The notes beneath the pieces were generated by a model. That model was not told the DNA's origin and searched no databases. It saw only the letters and a program-made list of their open reading frames with translations. The position numbers and the translations under genes were made by a program. From NCBI RefSeq assembly GCF_013372125.1, contig NZ_CP053826.1, forward strand, positions 1,798,001 through 1,862,000: 64,000 nt of DNA, written 5' to 3'. Position 1 is the first letter of the stretch, and each line of letters starts with the position of its first letter. This document shows, piece after piece, positions 25,353-35,941 of this stretch. The stretch comes from Campylobacter curvus. Its GTDB lineage: Bacteria > Campylobacterota > Campylobacteria > Campylobacterales > Campylobacteraceae.

Positions 25353-26369
25353 TTATTCTTTTGCACTCATTTGTGATTTTAGCTCGGCGATCTTTTTTCG
25401 CAGCTGCTCTTTACTATCTTTTAGCACATCACTACCCACAGGATAGCCGATCTCTTCCATGACGGCTTTTATCTCCTCAAGAGATTTTTTGCCTAAATTT
25501 TTAAGATCTTTAAGCTCGTTTTCATCCATCAATGCAAGCTCGCCTATATATCTGATCTCGGCCTTATCAAGGCAGTTGAAGCTTCTAGCGCTTAAATTTA
25601 GCTCTTCGACGCTTGAAAGTAGCTTTGCATGCTCCCCGCCGACACTACTGCTCATCATCGGAGCGTTCACATCGATATCTAAAACGCCTTTAAATACTGA
25701 CATTTGTTGATACATGGCCTCTAGGCAGTGTTTAAATGCCTCTATCGGGCCTACTTGACCGTCTGTCGTGATAGTAAATACGATCTTTTCATAGTCCGGA
25801 TCGTCTTCTACAAGAACGTTTTCAAGCTCATATACAGCTTTTTTGACAGGAGTGAAGAAAGCATCAAGTGCGATATAATCGTCCTCGATCTCCTCGCGGA
25901 TCTCCTCGCTAGGCACATATCCGATACCCTTTTGAATGATAACGCTGAAATTTAGCTCTGCGTCTTCATTGATCGTAGCAAGATAAGCATCGGGGTTCAC
26001 GATCTCTACGACATCGTTGTTAAGATCGGCTCCCGTTATCTCTTTTGGACCTTTAAAGCTATACTCTACGACCTCACGCTCGCTATCGTTTTTGAGTTTG
26101 AAGCGAATTTTCTTTAAATTTATAATGAAAAACGCAACGTCTTCAAGCATACCGCGCATACTGTCAAATTCGTGGCTGACACCCTTGATCTTTACGCCAA
26201 TAGGCGCAAAACCGACCGTGCTTGTGTAAAGAAGACGACGAAGCGGGTGAGCCAATGTGACTGCATAACCGGTCTCAAAAGGATATGCAGTTATCTTTGC
26301 TACGTTCTCGCTGATGCTTTGAACTTCGATCTCAGTCGGCATATAAGCTGATGTAGTAATCTTTCTCAT
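25353..26369 (-). CDS. rpoA: RNA polymerase alpha subunit
   Basis: Alpha subunit (338 residues) that nucleates RNA polymerase assembly. The N-terminal assembly domain (about 1-230) has [20 protein letters not shown]; the C-terminal domain (about 250-338), which contacts promoter DNA and regulators, includes [23 protein letters not shown] and the helix-hairpin-helix [11 protein letters not shown]. Position between rpsD and rplQ is canonical. Confidence 0.98.
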
Positions 26370-26383
26370 CTTTATACCTTCTA

Positions 26384-27010
26384 TTATTTTGAGTAAAGCT
26401 CGACTATGAATCTTTCCTCTATCGGAATGATAACCTCTTCTCTTTCTGGATTTCTGGTGAAAATTCCAAATTTCTTATCTTTTTCAACATCAACCCAGCC
26501 GACGATACCGGTCTGAGCGGTAAGATCAATCGCACGAACAATTTGCGGATTATTTTTAGATTTTTCGATAACCTCTACTTTAGATCCCGGCTCCACCCTA
26601 TAAGAAGGGATATCCACTCTCTTACCGTTTACAAGGATATGTCCGTGAGTTACGAGCTGACGTGCGAAACGACGAGTCGTCGCAAAGCCCATCCTATAAA
26701 CTACGTTATCTAGTCTTTGTTCTAAAAGCTGGACTAAAAGCGCACCGGTATTTCCCTCGCGACGTGCTGCTTCTTGGAACAATCTTCTAAATTGCTTCTC
26801 TGAAATTCCATACATGAATTTAGCTTTTTGCTTCTCGCGAAGCTGTAAGCCATATTCGCTGATTTTCGCTCTTCTTTGTCCGTGTTGTCCCGGTGCATAC
26901 GGTCTTTTATCAAGCGCACTTTTGCCTGCAAGCCTTCTCTCGCCTTTTAGCGCAAGAGAAACACCAAGACGTCTTTCTAGTTTTTCAACAGGTCCTGTAT
27001 ATCTAGCCAT
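26384..27010 (-). CDS. rpsD: Ribosomal protein uS4
   Basis: A 208-residue small-subunit assembly protein with an S4 RNA-binding domain ([34 protein letters not shown]). The start [17 protein letters not shown] is typical of the type without the zinc-binding cysteines. In many bacteria S4 also represses the alpha operon by binding its leader; no such site could be confirmed here. Confidence 0.98.
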
Positions 27011-27034
27011 AATAATTTCTCCTAATTTCTATTC

Positions 27035-27427
27035 TTAGACGCGGCGGCGTTTTGGTGGTCTGCAACCATTGTGTGCAAGCGGGGTGATATCTTTAAGGAA
27101 AGTCACTTTGATGCCTTCGACCGCTCCTACGCTCTTAACTGCCGTCTCGCGTCCGCTGCCCGGACCTTGTACTTTTATGCCGACTTCTTTTATGCCGTGC
27201 TCTTTTGCTTTATTTAGAGCATCTTCAACGGCTTGTTGAGCTGCGTAAGGAGTCGATTTTTTGCTTCCTTTAAATCCAAGACCACCGGCACTGCTCCATG
27301 CGATAGCATTTCCCATCTCATCGGTAACGGTCACCATCGTATTATTAAATGTCGCACTGATATAAACGATACCTTTGGCTATACTTTTTCTAACAACTTT
27401 TTTCTTAACGATTTTTCTTTTTGCCAT
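27035..27427 (-). CDS. rpsK: Ribosomal protein uS11
   Basis: A 130-residue platform protein of the 30S subunit. The core [18 protein letters not shown] and the basic C-terminus [11 protein letters not shown] identify S11. It lies between rpsM and rpsD, 22 bases after rpsM. Confidence 0.98.
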   Translation of the reverse strand: MAKRKIVKKKVVRKSIAKGIVYISATFNNTMVTVTDEMGNAIAWSSAGGLGFKGSKKSTPYAAQQAVEDALNKAKEHGIKEVGIKVQGPGSGRETAVKSVGAVEGIKVTFLKDITPLAHNGCRPPKRRRV

Positions 27428-27449
27428 TTACTATCCTTTAACCCTTGCC

Positions 27450-27818
27450 TTACTTAGTAGCCGCGCCGACGGTTTTACGTCTGCCTTTTCTGGTTCTTGC
27501 GTTAGTTTTTGTCTTTTGTCCGCGAACAGGAAGGCCTTTTCTATGGCGAAGACCTCTATAACTTCCAAGATCCATAAGTGCCTTTATATCCATAGCGACT
27601 TGTTTCCTAAGGTCACCCTCGACTATGTGATGCTCCTGGATCTCTTTACGGATAGCCGCAGCCTCGTCTTCGCTCAGCTCAAAAACTCTCTTGTCGTAAG
27701 AGATACCCGCAGCGTCAAGAATTTGACGTGACTTGTAAAGACCTATGCCATAGATATATGTCAAACCATACTCTATTCTCTTTTTGTTTGGTAAATCTAC
27801 ACCTGCAATACGTGCCAT
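27450..27818 (-). CDS. rpsM: Ribosomal protein uS13
   Basis: A 122-residue head protein of the 30S subunit that contacts tRNA and the 50S subunit. The start [21 protein letters not shown] and the basic tail ([14 protein letters not shown]) identify it. It follows rpmJ by three bases. Confidence 0.98.
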   Translation of the reverse strand: MARIAGVDLPNKKRIEYGLTYIYGIGLYKSRQILDAAGISYDKRVFELSEDEAAAIRKEIQEHHIVEGDLRKQVAMDIKALMDLGSYRGLRHRKGLPVRGQKTKTNARTRKGRRKTVGAATK

Positions 27819-27821
27819 GCC

Positions 27822-27935
27822 TTATCCTTGTCTTTGTTTATGTTTTGGATTTTCGCAGATAACACGAATGATACCGCTACGTTTGACAATTTTGCATTTG
27901 TCACACATCTTCTTTACAGAAGGACGAACTTTCAT
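27822..27935 (-). CDS. rpmJ: Ribosomal protein bL36
   Basis: A 37-residue protein, [17 protein letters not shown]..., ending KHKQRQG. The zinc ligands Cys11, Cys14, Cys27 and His32 are all present, so this is the zinc-binding (C+) form. It has the usual place between infA and rpsM; a gap of about 200 bases separates it from infA. Confidence 0.97.
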   Translation of the reverse strand: MKVRPSVKKMCDKCKIVKRSGIIRVICENPKHKQRQG

Positions 27936-28137
27936 CTTAGTCTCCTAAAAATTTATTCCACTTTTTTAGGGGCTGCATCAGGTTTAAAGAAAAATTCTAA
28001 ACCAACTATTTTCAAAATAAGTGGGAACTTTGAAAACAATTCTTCATACAGCTTGTTGCAAAGGTTGGATTTTATCTAAATCCAGCTTTAAATTTACTTA
28101 GTATGTCGCCGATAACGAATCTGGCGATACTGAAATT
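27936..28137 (-). other. 202-base spacer between infA and rpmJ with hairpins
   Basis: Unusually long gap within the ribosomal cluster and without a gene. It can form two small hairpins: GGATTT tatct AAATCC near 28067-28083 and TCGCC ... GGCGA near 28106-28126. They could act as a leader or attenuator for the alpha operon (S4-type control), but this is unproven. Confidence 0.35.
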
Positions 28138-28356
28138 TTACTTATATCTATAAGTTATGCGACCCTTATCAAGGCTATAAGGTGTAAGCTCTACCTTGAC
28201 ACGGTCTCCGGGCATTATCTTTATATAGTGCATTCTCATCTTGCCTGCAATATGACATAAAATCACATGCTTATTATCAAGTTCGACTTTAAATGTTGCG
28301 TTTGGCAATGCCTCGACCACGTTACCGTCAATCTCTATGACGTCATCTTTTGCCAT
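28138..28356 (-). CDS. infA: Translation initiation factor IF-1
   Basis: A 72-residue OB-fold factor that binds the A site during initiation. Sequence [20 protein letters not shown] and the end RGRITYRYK-like (KGRITYRYK) are diagnostic. Position after map and before rpmJ is standard. Confidence 0.98.
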   Translation of the reverse strand: MAKDDVIEIDGNVVEALPNATFKVELDNKHVILCHIAGKMRMHYIKIMPGDRVKVELTPYSLDKGRITYRYK

Positions 28357-28384
28357 CTATCCTCCTTTCTTAAATTTTAAAATT

Positions 28385-29143
28385 TCAAGCTATCGATAAA
28401 ATTTCGGCTTCATTATCTATAATAGCCATACAATGCTCGTAATGGCTCGTTCTTAGGCCGTCTTTTGCAGTGACTTTCCATTTATCCTCACCGACTATCG
28501 GGGTGCCGTCAGTGTGGCAGATCATTGGCTCTATGCAAAAAACCATCCCGTTTTTGATCTTCGGACCGGCCTTTGGGTTGTTTCCTTCCAGATAATTTGG
28601 AATTTCAGGCTCTTCATGAGGGCGTCTGCCTATGCCGTGTCCGCAGTATCCACGAAGCGGCACGAATCCGCGAGCTATTATAAATTTTTCAAGCTCGTAG
28701 CAGACCTCTTTAAAATGCATGCCAGCTCTTATGAAATCCACCGCGAAATAAAGCGCATCCTTGCTGCACGCGATGAGCTCTTCATCTTCTTTTGAAATTT
28801 TACCGACTCCAAACGTCCTGGCGCTATCGCCGAAATATCCGTCTAAATTCGAGCCTATATCGACGCTCACGATATCGCCTTCTTTTAAAACGTATTGGTT
28901 CGGGATACCGTGTATGACGACTTCGTTCACACTTATGCAAGCTGCGTTTGGAAAGCCGTAAAGCCCTTTAAAAGCGGGTTTGGCACCGGCGGCTCTTATC
29001 ATATCTTCGCAAATTTTATCTATCTCAAGGAGTGAAATTCCGGGTTTTATTATGGTAGAAACGTGATCTAGCGTTTGAGCGACGATCTTGTTCGCCGCTC
29101 GCATTTTTTCGATCTCAGCGGGTCTTTTTAGCGAGATCGCCAT
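28385..29143 (-). CDS. map: Methionine aminopeptidase, type I
   Basis: Metalloprotease removing the initiator methionine, 252 residues. The five metal ligands are visible in order: D (SVDIGSN), D (GDSARTF), H (GYCGHGIGR), E (CIEPM) and E near the C-terminus (EHCMAIIDNEAEILS). It begins one base after the secY stop, so it is co-translated with the spc operon. Confidence 0.97.
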   Translation of the reverse strand: MAISLKRPAEIEKMRAANKIVAQTLDHVSTIIKPGISLLEIDKICEDMIRAAGAKPAFKGLYGFPNAACISVNEVVIHGIPNQYVLKEGDIVSVDIGSNLDGYFGDSARTFGVGKISKEDEELIACSKDALYFAVDFIRAGMHFKEVCYELEKFIIARGFVPLRGYCGHGIGRRPHEEPEIPNYLEGNNPKAGPKIKNGMVFCIEPMICHTDGTPIVGEDKWKVTAKDGLRTSHYEHCMAIIDNEAEILSIA

Positions 29144-29144
29144 T

Positions 29145-30407
29145 TTATAGACCTACCGCACTTAGAGTTTGGTATTTGTTCATATAAATTTGAGCCTCTA
29201 TGCGCCTCATTGTATCAAGTGCGACCGAAACGACGATAAGCACCGATGTGCCGCCAAAATAAAATGGCACGCCCATGGTTTTGACCAAAACCCAAGGCAA
29301 GGTCGAGATGAGACCTAAATAAATCGCACCGCTTAGAGTAAGCCTACCTGCGACATCGTTTAGATAGCTCGCGGTATTTTCACCGGGTCTGACTCCGGGG
29401 ATGAACCCGCCTTGTCTCTTTAAATTTTCGCTGATGTCTTTTGTGTTAAAGACGATAGAAGCGTAGAAAAATGCAAAAAAGATGACAAAAAGGAACGTCA
29501 AGAAGTTGAACATATATCCTTGTGGATTCAAAAAGTCGTTTATGGCTTGAGCGTATTTGTTCGTGCTTGCTTGCAAAATGGTACTAGGGAACATAAGTAT
29601 CGCGCTGGCAAAGATAGGCGGGATGACACCGCTTAAATTTACCTTTATCGGGATATAGTTCATTATGCGCTTATTTTGATTTTGCATGACGACTTTGCGT
29701 GAATACGAGATAGGGATGCGTCTCTCACCCATCTCCACAAAGATGATAATGCCGATAGTCACCAAAATAATGATGAAAATTCCGATCGCAACCAAGAAAT
29801 TCATCTCGCTTGTATTTATTAGATTCACCGTTCCACCGATCGCATTTGGAATTCCAGAAACGATACCTGCAAAAATGATAAGGCTTATACCGTTTCCTAT
29901 ACCACGCTGAGTTATCTGCTCGCCTATCCACATAAGTAGCATAGTTCCTGTCAGCATAGATACTGCAGAGATCGCGATGAAAACGTTCATATCTATCATT
30001 ATAGCTTGCTCGCCGCCACGTCCTGTTATGCTTTGAAGGCCGATAGAAACGCCGATAGACTGGATGAGAGTGATGACTATGGTAGCGTAGCGGATGATTT
30101 GCATATATTTTTGCATGCCGTCACGCTCTTTTTTCATCTTTCCTAAATTTGGAAAAGTTGCCGCTAAAAGCTCCATGATGATCGACGAGGTGATGTATGG
30201 CATGATACCAAGAGATATGATACTAAGACGCTCGGCGGCCTTACCGCTGAACATATTAAATAATCCTAAAGCGTTGCTATTATTCGAGTTAAAGAATTCT
30301 TTAATCACATCGACATTAACGCCAGGAACCGGCACATACGCCAGTATCCTGTACGCGAACAAAAATGCCAACGTGATTAATATCTTGTTGGTCAATGTTT
30401 TATTCAT
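29145..30407 (-). CDS. secY: Preprotein translocase subunit SecY
   Basis: Channel-forming subunit of the Sec translocon, 420 residues with ten predicted membrane helices. Family motifs include RILAYVPVPGVNVD in the plug region, LGIMPYITSSIIMELL near 68, and RPGENTASYLNDVAGRLTLSGAIYLG in the C-terminal half. Its ATG overlaps the last base of rplO. The place between rplO and map is conserved in this group. Confidence 0.98.
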   Translation of the reverse strand: MNKTLTNKILITLAFLFAYRILAYVPVPGVNVDVIKEFFNSNNSNALGLFNMFSGKAAERLSIISLGIMPYITSSIIMELLAATFPNLGKMKKERDGMQKYMQIIRYATIVITLIQSIGVSIGLQSITGRGGEQAIMIDMNVFIAISAVSMLTGTMLLMWIGEQITQRGIGNGISLIIFAGIVSGIPNAIGGTVNLINTSEMNFLVAIGIFIIILVTIGIIIFVEMGERRIPISYSRKVVMQNQNKRIMNYIPIKVNLSGVIPPIFASAILMFPSTILQASTNKYAQAINDFLNPQGYMFNFLTFLFVIFFAFFYASIVFNTKDISENLKRQGGFIPGVRPGENTASYLNDVAGRLTLSGAIYLGLISTLPWVLVKTMGVPFYFGGTSVLIVVSVALDTMRRIEAQIYMNKYQTLSAVGL

Positions 30408-30808
30408 TATTTCGATCCGCTAACGCTAACGTTCTCGTCTTTTACTTTTGAAGCGAGCTCTTTTGCGCTTACTCCGATAAGTTTGATTTTTGTTACACTT
30501 TTTGAAATTTTATGCACGCTTGCGATCGTCGCGACAGTGATCTCGCTAAGCTCTTTTATAGCGGTGATTTTCTCTACATTGATGACATAAGGTTTTTCGA
30601 ATTTAGACGTAAAGCCAACTTTCGGAAGGCGTCTTTGAAGCGGTTGTTGTCCACCCTCGAAGCCTCTTTTTTCATTGTAGCCTTTTCTTGCCCTTTGACC
30701 TTTGTTGCCTTTGCCAGCAGTTTTACCATTTCCACTACCTTGACCGCGACCAAGCCTCTTTGTAGCATGAGTCGAGCCAGGAGCCGGAGTTAAATTTTGT
30801 AATGCCAT
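30407..30808 (-). CDS. rplO: Ribosomal protein uL15
   Basis: A 133-residue 50S protein with the basic, glycine-rich extended N-terminus ([25 protein letters not shown]) and the [14 protein letters not shown] segment typical of L15. rpmD (L30), which many bacteria carry just before it, is absent, as in other Campylobacter. Confidence 0.98.
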   Translation of the reverse strand: MALQNLTPAPGSTHATKRLGRGQGSGNGKTAGKGNKGQRARKGYNEKRGFEGGQQPLQRRLPKVGFTSKFEKPYVINVEKITAIKELSEITVATIASVHKISKSVTKIKLIGVSAKELASKVKDENVSVSGSK

Positions 30809-30822
30809 ATTTTTCCTTTCTC

Positions 30823-31266
30823 TTAGCTTTTTAGCAAACTAAGCGCTTTTATAGTAGCGCGGACAACGTTTGCCGAGTTATTTGAGCCAAGTGATTTCGT
30901 AAGGATATCTTTGATACCTGCAAGCTCGATGATAGGACGTGCACCGCCACCAGCGATGACACCGGTACCTTCGCTAGCCGGACGAAGCAGAATTCTACTT
31001 GCATTATATTTGACTTCTACGTCGTGAGGTATAGTAGAGCCTTTGAGCTTGACGTGGATAATGTTTTTAAACGCATCATCGATAGCTTTTCTCATCGCGT
31101 CAGGTACTTCCTTTGCTTTACCGTAGCCAAAGCCGACTAGTCCGTTTCTGTTGCCTACGACGACCAAAGCCGTAAATCTAAATCTACGACCGCCTTTGAC
31201 GACCTTCGTAACCCGACCGATATCGACGATTACTTCTTCAAATTCTTCTCTATTATATTTTTCCAT
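30823..31266 (-). CDS. rpsE: Ribosomal protein uS5
   Basis: A 147-residue 30S protein involved in accuracy. The S5 double-stranded RNA-binding domain is present ([36 protein letters not shown]), as is the C-terminal [24 protein letters not shown] segment. Confidence 0.98.
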   Translation of the reverse strand: MEKYNREEFEEVIVDIGRVTKVVKGGRRFRFTALVVVGNRNGLVGFGYGKAKEVPDAMRKAIDDAFKNIIHVKLKGSTIPHDVEVKYNASRILLRPASEGTGVIAGGGARPIIELAGIKDILTKSLGSNNSANVVRATIKALSLLKS

Positions 31267-31281
31267 CGATTTTCCTTTGGG

Positions 31282-31638
31282 TTATAGTTTTATGCCGTTT
31301 TCTCTTAAAGCATCAGCAAATGCCGCGATGACGCCGTGATACAAGTAGCCGTTCCTATCAAAAACAGCCGTATCTATCTTTTTAGCTTTCAACGCACTTG
31401 CAAATTCTTTAGCAAGGATAGCTGCACCCTCTTTGTTTGCCTTTATGCCTAGCTTTCTACCGTCTGCCGCAACGATAGTCGTAGCCGTGACATCGTCGAT
31501 AGCTTGGACATAAATAGTTCTATTTGATTTGAAAATAGAGACTCTAGGGGTCGTGGCAACACCTGAAATTTTACCTCTGATCCTTCTTTTTCTCTTAATC
31601 CTAAGAGCGAGTTTTCTTTTTAATACTTTTGCTGTCAT
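31282..31638 (-). CDS. rplR: Ribosomal protein uL18
   Basis: A 118-residue 5S rRNA-binding protein. The start [20 protein letters not shown], followed by [20 protein letters not shown] and the DRNGYLYHG(V)I end, is characteristic. It lies between rplF and rpsE. Confidence 0.98.
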   Translation of the reverse strand: MTAKVLKRKLALRIKRKRRIRGKISGVATTPRVSIFKSNRTIYVQAIDDVTATTIVAADGRKLGIKANKEGAAILAKEFASALKAKKIDTAVFDRNGYLYHGVIAAFADALRENGIKL

Positions 31639-31648
31639 TTACCGCCCC

Positions 31649-32185
31649 TTATTTCTTAGATGTCTTGCCCGCTTTGCGGATTATGCGCTCTTCGACATAT
31701 TTAACACCCTTGCCTTTATACGGCTCTGGCGGTCTAAAGCCTCTTACTTGAGCTGCGACTTGACCGACTACTTGCTTATCATCGCCTTTTATAGTTATGA
31801 TGTTTTTATCTACGCTAGCCTCGACGCCACTTGGAAGCTCATAATTTATAAGATGCGAAAAGCCTAGAGTAAGCTCTAAAATTTTACCTTTTGCGGCCGC
31901 TTTGTAGCCGACGCCATTGATCTCAAGCTGGCGAGTGAAGCCGCTTGTAAGACCTGTGACTATATTGTTCGCTAGTGCCCTATATGTTCCCCAGTAGGCC
32001 CTGCTTTGGCGGTCATCACCCTTTGGTGAAAATACTATATGACCGTTTTCTACCTTGACATCGACATGCCCTTTTGTGTCGAGCTCTTTTGTATTGTTGC
32101 CCTTTTTAAATTTTAGGACGCTATTTGCAACGCTAACATCCACCCCGCTTGGGATAGCGATAGGTTGTTTTCCTATACGTGACAT
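31649..32185 (-). CDS. rplF: Ribosomal protein uL6
   Basis: A 178-residue 50S protein with two L6 repeats; the C-terminal [18 protein letters not shown] signature is intact. It begins after an unusual 104-base spacer containing two stem-loops. Confidence 0.98.
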   Translation of the reverse strand: MSRIGKQPIAIPSGVDVSVANSVLKFKKGNNTKELDTKGHVDVKVENGHIVFSPKGDDRQSRAYWGTYRALANNIVTGLTSGFTRQLEINGVGYKAAAKGKILELTLGFSHLINYELPSGVEASVDKNIITIKGDDKQVVGQVAAQVRGFRPPEPYKGKGVKYVEERIIRKAGKTSKK

Positions 32186-32207
32186 TTTTTTCCTTTTACT
32201 TGTCTAG

Positions 32208-32281
32208 GGTATTGCTACATTTTCGAATCAATACCACAATGCCGTAAAATATTTGCTTTGCTTAGAATTTAGCAAAGCAAA
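32208..32281 (-). other. two stem-loops between rpsH and rplF
   Basis: Within the spacer a perfect 10-bp stem TTTGCTTTGC (32252-32261) / GCAAAGCAAA (32272-32281) encloses a 10-base loop, and a 7-bp stem GGTATTG (32208-32214) / CAATACC (32229-32235) follows downstream. TATTTTA comes directly after the first on the minus strand. A partial terminator, RNA processing site or protein-binding site is possible. Confidence 0.5.
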
Positions 32282-32289
32282 AACCATTT

Positions 32290-32685
32290 TTACCAAACTG
32301 TGCAAAGAACCTCGCCGCCAACACCTACTTTACTCGCTTCTATACCGCTCATAACGCCTTTACTGGTGCTGACTATGACCGTTCCATAGCCATTTTTAAA
32401 GCGTTTGATATCATCTTTTCCTTGATATACTCTACGTCCTGGCTTTGAAACTCTTTTTAGTTCGTTTATGATGCTTCTGCCATGATCGTCGTATTTTAAA
32501 ACTACATTTATGAATTTCTTGTTGTTCTCTTCTACGACATTATAGCTTTCTACGTAGCCCTTTGCTGCAAGGATGGAAAGTGTAGCCTCGACGACTTTAG
32601 AGTGAAGTAGTTTAGCTGTTTCAAGCTTTCTCATGCTTGCATTTCTAATACGGGTTAGTCCGTCTGATATTAAATCATTTAACAT
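32290..32685 (-). CDS. rpsH: Ribosomal protein uS8
   Basis: A 131-residue 30S central-domain protein. [16 protein letters not shown] at the start and the C-terminal [16 protein letters not shown](I)EA and GEVLCTVW are diagnostic. S8 is the spc operon repressor in E. coli; the hairpins just downstream are of interest in that light. Confidence 0.98.
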   Translation of the reverse strand: MLNDLISDGLTRIRNASMRKLETAKLLHSKVVEATLSILAAKGYVESYNVVEENNKKFINVVLKYDDHGRSIINELKRVSKPGRRVYQGKDDIKRFKNGYGTVIVSTSKGVMSGIEASKVGVGGEVLCTVW

Positions 32686-32694
32686 ATCTTTTCC

Positions 32695-32880
32695 TTACCA
32701 GCTTGCTTTTTTAAGACCGGGGATTAGCCCCTCGTTAGCCATTTTTCTTAGGCAAACACGGCAAATTCCAAAATCTTTATAAACAGAGTGCGGACGTCCG
32801 CAAATTTGGCATCTTGTATAGCCGCGCACTTTAAATTTAGGAGCACGAGCGGCTTTTGCTATCATTGATTTTTTTGCCAT
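32695..32880 (-). CDS. rpsN: Ribosomal protein uS14, zinc-binding type
   Basis: A 61-residue S14 of the short, zinc-ribbon form with CQIC and CRVC pairs. The start at 32880 ([16 protein letters not shown]) is preferred over an upstream in-frame start at 32910, which would run back into rplE. Confidence 0.97.
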   Translation of the reverse strand: MAKKSMIAKAARAPKFKVRGYTRCQICGRPHSVYKDFGICRVCLRKMANEGLIPGLKKASW

Positions 32881-32881
32881 T

Positions 32882-33427
32882 TTACTTTCCTTTTGCAAAC
32901 GGCAAACCAAATAGCTCTAGCAATTTGAATGCCTCTTTATCATTTTTAGCTGTCGTAGCGATAGTGATATTCATACCGTGAGTACGTAAAATTTTATCAT
33001 ACTCGACCTCTGGGAACATAAGCTGTTCGCTAAGACCGAAGTTATAGTTGCCTCGTCCGTCAAAGCCATTTTTAGGCAAGCCACGGAAGTCTTTGACCCT
33101 TGGAAGAGCGATAGAGATGAGCTTATCTAAAAACGCATACATCTGCTCTTTTCTAAGAGTCACTTTGATGCCCACAGGAAAGCCCTCGCGCACTTTAAAG
33201 CCAGCGACTGACTTTTTAGCGTTCGTGATGACGGCTTTTTGCCCTGCGATAAGCGAGATGGTATCAGCCATATTTTGAAGCACCTTTTGATCCTTTGCAG
33301 AATCGCCTGCTCCAACGCTGATGACTATCTTTTCTAGCGCAGGAACGAGCATCGGGTTTTTGATATCGAATTCTTTTACAAGAGCTGGTTTTATGCTCTC
33401 GTTAAATTTATCTTTTAATCTACCCAT
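32882..33427 (-). CDS. rplE: Ribosomal protein uL5
   Basis: A 181-residue 5S rRNA-binding protein that contacts P-site t[39 protein letters not shown] and FPEVEYDKI identify L5. It precedes rpsN by one base. Confidence 0.98.
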   Translation of the reverse strand: MGRLKDKFNESIKPALVKEFDIKNPMLVPALEKIVISVGAGDSAKDQKVLQNMADTISLIAGQKAVITNAKKSVAGFKVREGFPVGIKVTLRKEQMYAFLDKLISIALPRVKDFRGLPKNGFDGRGNYNFGLSEQLMFPEVEYDKILRTHGMNITIATTAKNDKEAFKLLELFGLPFAKGK

Positions 33428-33432
33428 GACTC

Positions 33433-33669
33433 TTATCCCTCGACTTTCGCTACATTTGAAATGTGTATCGGCATCTCTTTGTTTATATGACCGCCATTTG
33501 GTGTCTTTTCGCTTGGCTTGATAGCTTTTTTAGCCACTTTGCAGCCCTCAACGATGACCTGACTTTTTTTAGCAAGGACCGATAAAATTTTACCCGTTTT
33601 GCCTTTATCGTCACCGGCGATGATCTTTACAAGATCGCCTTTTTTGACTTGAAATTTTACATTCGCCAT
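33433..33669 (-). CDS. rplX: Ribosomal protein uL24
   Basis: A 78-residue assembly-initiator protein with a KOW motif ([20 protein letters not shown]). Shorter than the roughly 100 residues of E. coli L24, as usual for Campylobacter. Its start overlaps the rplN stop by one base. Confidence 0.98.
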   Translation of the reverse strand: MANVKFQVKKGDLVKIIAGDDKGKTGKILSVLAKKSQVIVEGCKVAKKAIKPSEKTPNGGHINKEMPIHISNVAKVEG

Positions 33670-34037
33670 TATAAAACCTCCGGTGCAAGCGAAACGATCT
33701 TCATAAAGTTAGCATATCTAACCTCACGACCCACAGGCCCGAAGATACGAGTTCCGATTGGCTCTCTTTTGTTATCTAGGATGACGGCTGCGTTCTCGTC
33801 GAATCTTATGAGCGAACCGTTACCTCTTTGAACCTCTTTTTTAGTTCTGACGACGACGGCTTTTACCACTTGGCCTTTTTTGATCTTGCCGTTTGGAAGA
33901 GCTTTTTTGACAGAACAAATGATAACATCGCCCAAAGTAGCGTAACGTCTTTTACTGCCACCAAGAACTTTTATACACATCAACTCTTTTGCGCCGCTAT
34001 TATCAGCAACTGCAAGTCTTGTAAAACTTTGGATCAT
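33669..34037 (-). CDS. rplN: Ribosomal protein uL14
   Basis: A 122-residue interface protein. [28 protein letters not shown] and the C-terminal [13 protein letters not shown] are typical. Overlaps rpsQ and rplX by one base each. Confidence 0.98.
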
Positions 34038-34288
34038 TACTCAACTCCCTTTGCAACAATAGCTTTCAAGCGGAAAGATTTGCGAGCCGAAAGCGGTCTG
34101 CACTCAACGGCTACGACAGTATCTCCTGCATTTGTCTCATTTTTTTCATCATGAACCAAATACTTTTTAAAACGTTTTACAAATTTATGATATCTTGGGT
34201 GCATAACGCGTCTTTCTACTAAAATAGTAGCCGTCTTATCACCCGCTTTTTGTAAAACTACGCCTTGAATTTCTCTTTTTAATGCCAT
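34037..34288 (-). CDS. rpsQ: Ribosomal protein uS17
   Basis: An 83-residue OB-fold 30S protein. [26 protein letters not shown] with [12 protein letters not shown] is the S17 pattern. It lies 10 bases after rpmC. Confidence 0.98.
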
Positions 34289-34298
34289 TTCTCACCCC

Positions 34299-34484
34299 TT
34301 ACTTTGAAGCGCTGATTGCAGTATTGATTTGAGCGATCTCTTTTTTGAGAGCTCTAATCTCATTAGGGTTGCTTAACTGCATAGTTTTTAACTTTTGTTT
34401 TAGTGTAAATAAAAGCACCTTTTTCTCTTTTAACAACGCGTTTAATTCTGCAACGCTTTTTTCTTTGATCTCAGTATATTTCAT
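34299..34484 (-). CDS. rpmC: Ribosomal protein uL29
   Basis: A 61-residue helical hairpin protein at the exit tunnel. The start at 34484 ([14 protein letters not shown]) matches other Campylobacter L29; a start two codons upstream (34490) is possible. It overlaps the end of rplP. Confidence 0.95.
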   Translation of the reverse strand: MKYTEIKEKSVAELNALLKEKKVLLFTLKQKLKTMQLSNPNEIRALKKEIAQINTAISASK

Positions 34485-34896
34485 TTTCACTCTCTCGCGT
34501 TACGAATTTTGACTTGAAAGACAGTTTGTGCATAGCTAGAGTAAGAGCTTCGCGTGCAAGCTCCTCGCTGACACCAGCCATTTCAAATAATATACGACCG
34601 GGCTTGATATTCATTACCCACTCTTCAACTCCGGCCTTACCTTTACCCATACGAGTTTGTAGAGGCTTTTTGGTAAGCGGCTTATCAGGGAAAACTCTGA
34701 TCCAAATTTTAGCCTGTCTTTTTACGTGGCGAGTAAGAGCCTGACGAGCTGCCTCGATCTGACGTGAATTTACACGCCCGGCTTCAACGGCTTTTAGTGC
34801 GAATTCGCCTGTCGATAAAGATGCACCGCGAGTTGCATAGCCGCGATTGCGACCTTTCATTTGCTTACGAAATTTCGTTCTTTTAGGCATCAACAT
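34471..34896 (-). CDS. rplP: Ribosomal protein uL16
   Basis: A 141-residue protein at the A site and peptidyl transferase centre. [24 protein letters not shown] is diagnostic. The start at 34896 has GAGG nine bases upstream, better placed than the ATG at 34890. Confidence 0.97.
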   Translation of the reverse strand: MLMPKRTKFRKQMKGRNRGYATRGASLSTGEFALKAVEAGRVNSRQIEAARQALTRHVKRQAKIWIRVFPDKPLTKKPLQTRMGKGKAGVEEWVMNIKPGRILFEMAGVSEELAREALTLAMHKLSFKSKFVTRESENEIY

Positions 34897-34898
34897 GA

Positions 34899-35597
34899 TT
34901 ATTTACCTCTTCTTGGTCTGCGTGTTTTCTTTGGTGCATCGTCCTCGGTTTTTTCAGGTTGGACACCTTTTTGAAGGACTTCACCTTTAAAGATCCACAC
35001 TTTTATACCTATGTTTCCATAAGTCGTATGTGCTTCCGCAACGCCGTAATCGATCTTCGCTCTTAACGTATGAAGCGGCACGCGGCCTTCTAGATACCAC
35101 TCTGTCCTGGCCATTTCGGCACCACCTAGACGTCCTGCAACTGAAATTTTGATACCCTTGGCACCTGATTTTTGAGCGCCTTGGATGACCTTTTTCATTG
35201 CGCGGCGGAAAGCCACACGTTTTTCAAGCTGCATAGCGACGTTTTCGGCCGCTAGTTGAGCGGAGGCTTGAGCTTTTCTTTCTTCTTTTATATTTACATT
35301 GACCTCTTTGCCGATCAGCTTGCTGACGTCATTTTTTAGGTTTTCGACATCTTGGCCTTTTTTGCCGATGATGATACCGGGACGAGCCGCTACGACGGTC
35401 ACACGAAGCTTTTTGGCCGTTCTTTCGATCAAGATTTGACTGATCCCCGCATAGTAAAGTTTTTTCTTTAAAAATGCGCGAATTTTATAGTCTTCGCCGA
35501 TATTTTCAGGAAGGCTAGCTTTAGTAGGGAACCAGCGTGACTCCCAGTTACGGTTGATGCCTAGTCTAAGACCTATTGGATTTACTTTTTGTCCCAT
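34899..35597 (-). CDS. rpsC: Ribosomal protein uS3
   Basis: A 232-residue 30S protein forming part of the mRNA entry channel. [21 protein letters not shown] starts it; the KH domain ([21 protein letters not shown]) and the basic tail [10 protein letters not shown] are present. Confidence 0.98.
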   Translation of the reverse strand: MGQKVNPIGLRLGINRNWESRWFPTKASLPENIGEDYKIRAFLKKKLYYAGISQILIERTAKKLRVTVVAARPGIIIGKKGQDVENLKNDVSKLIGKEVNVNIKEERKAQASAQLAAENVAMQLEKRVAFRRAMKKVIQGAQKSGAKGIKISVAGRLGGAEMARTEWYLEGRVPLHTLRAKIDYGVAEAHTTYGNIGIKVWIFKGEVLQKGVQPEKTEDDAPKKTRRPRRGK

Positions 35598-35598
35598 A

Positions 35599-35931
35599 TT
35601 ACGCTTCCTTCTTTTGAGCTTTAGATACTTCGACCATTACGTGAGAAGTCGGTTTGCGAATTTTACTCGCAGTTCCTCTTGCTCTTGGCCTAAATCTTTT
35701 TAATACAGGACCGGCATCTACACGGCAACTGCTCACCACAACCTCTTCAGGCTCAAACCCGCCGTTTGCAACAGCCGAGCTGATAGCGTTGGCTATAAAT
35801 TTAGCTCCGCGGTTTGGCATGAACTGCAAACTTGCAAGGGCAAGCTCAGCGTTCATTCCTTGAACCTCTCTTGCTATTAGTCTAGCTTTCGTAGGAGAAA
35901 GTCTTACAAATTTTATAATTGCTTTACTCAT
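35599..35931 (-). CDS. rplV: Ribosomal protein uL22
   Basis: A 110-residue protein lining the exit tunnel. [17 protein letters not shown] and the beta-hairpin [17 protein letters not shown] are present, with the usual length. One base before rpsC. Confidence 0.98.
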   Translation of the reverse strand: MSKAIIKFVRLSPTKARLIAREVQGMNAELALASLQFMPNRGAKFIANAISSAVANGGFEPEEVVVSSCRVDAGPVLKRFRPRARGTASKIRKPTSHVMVEVSKAQKKEA

Positions 35932-35941
35932 CGTCTAACCC

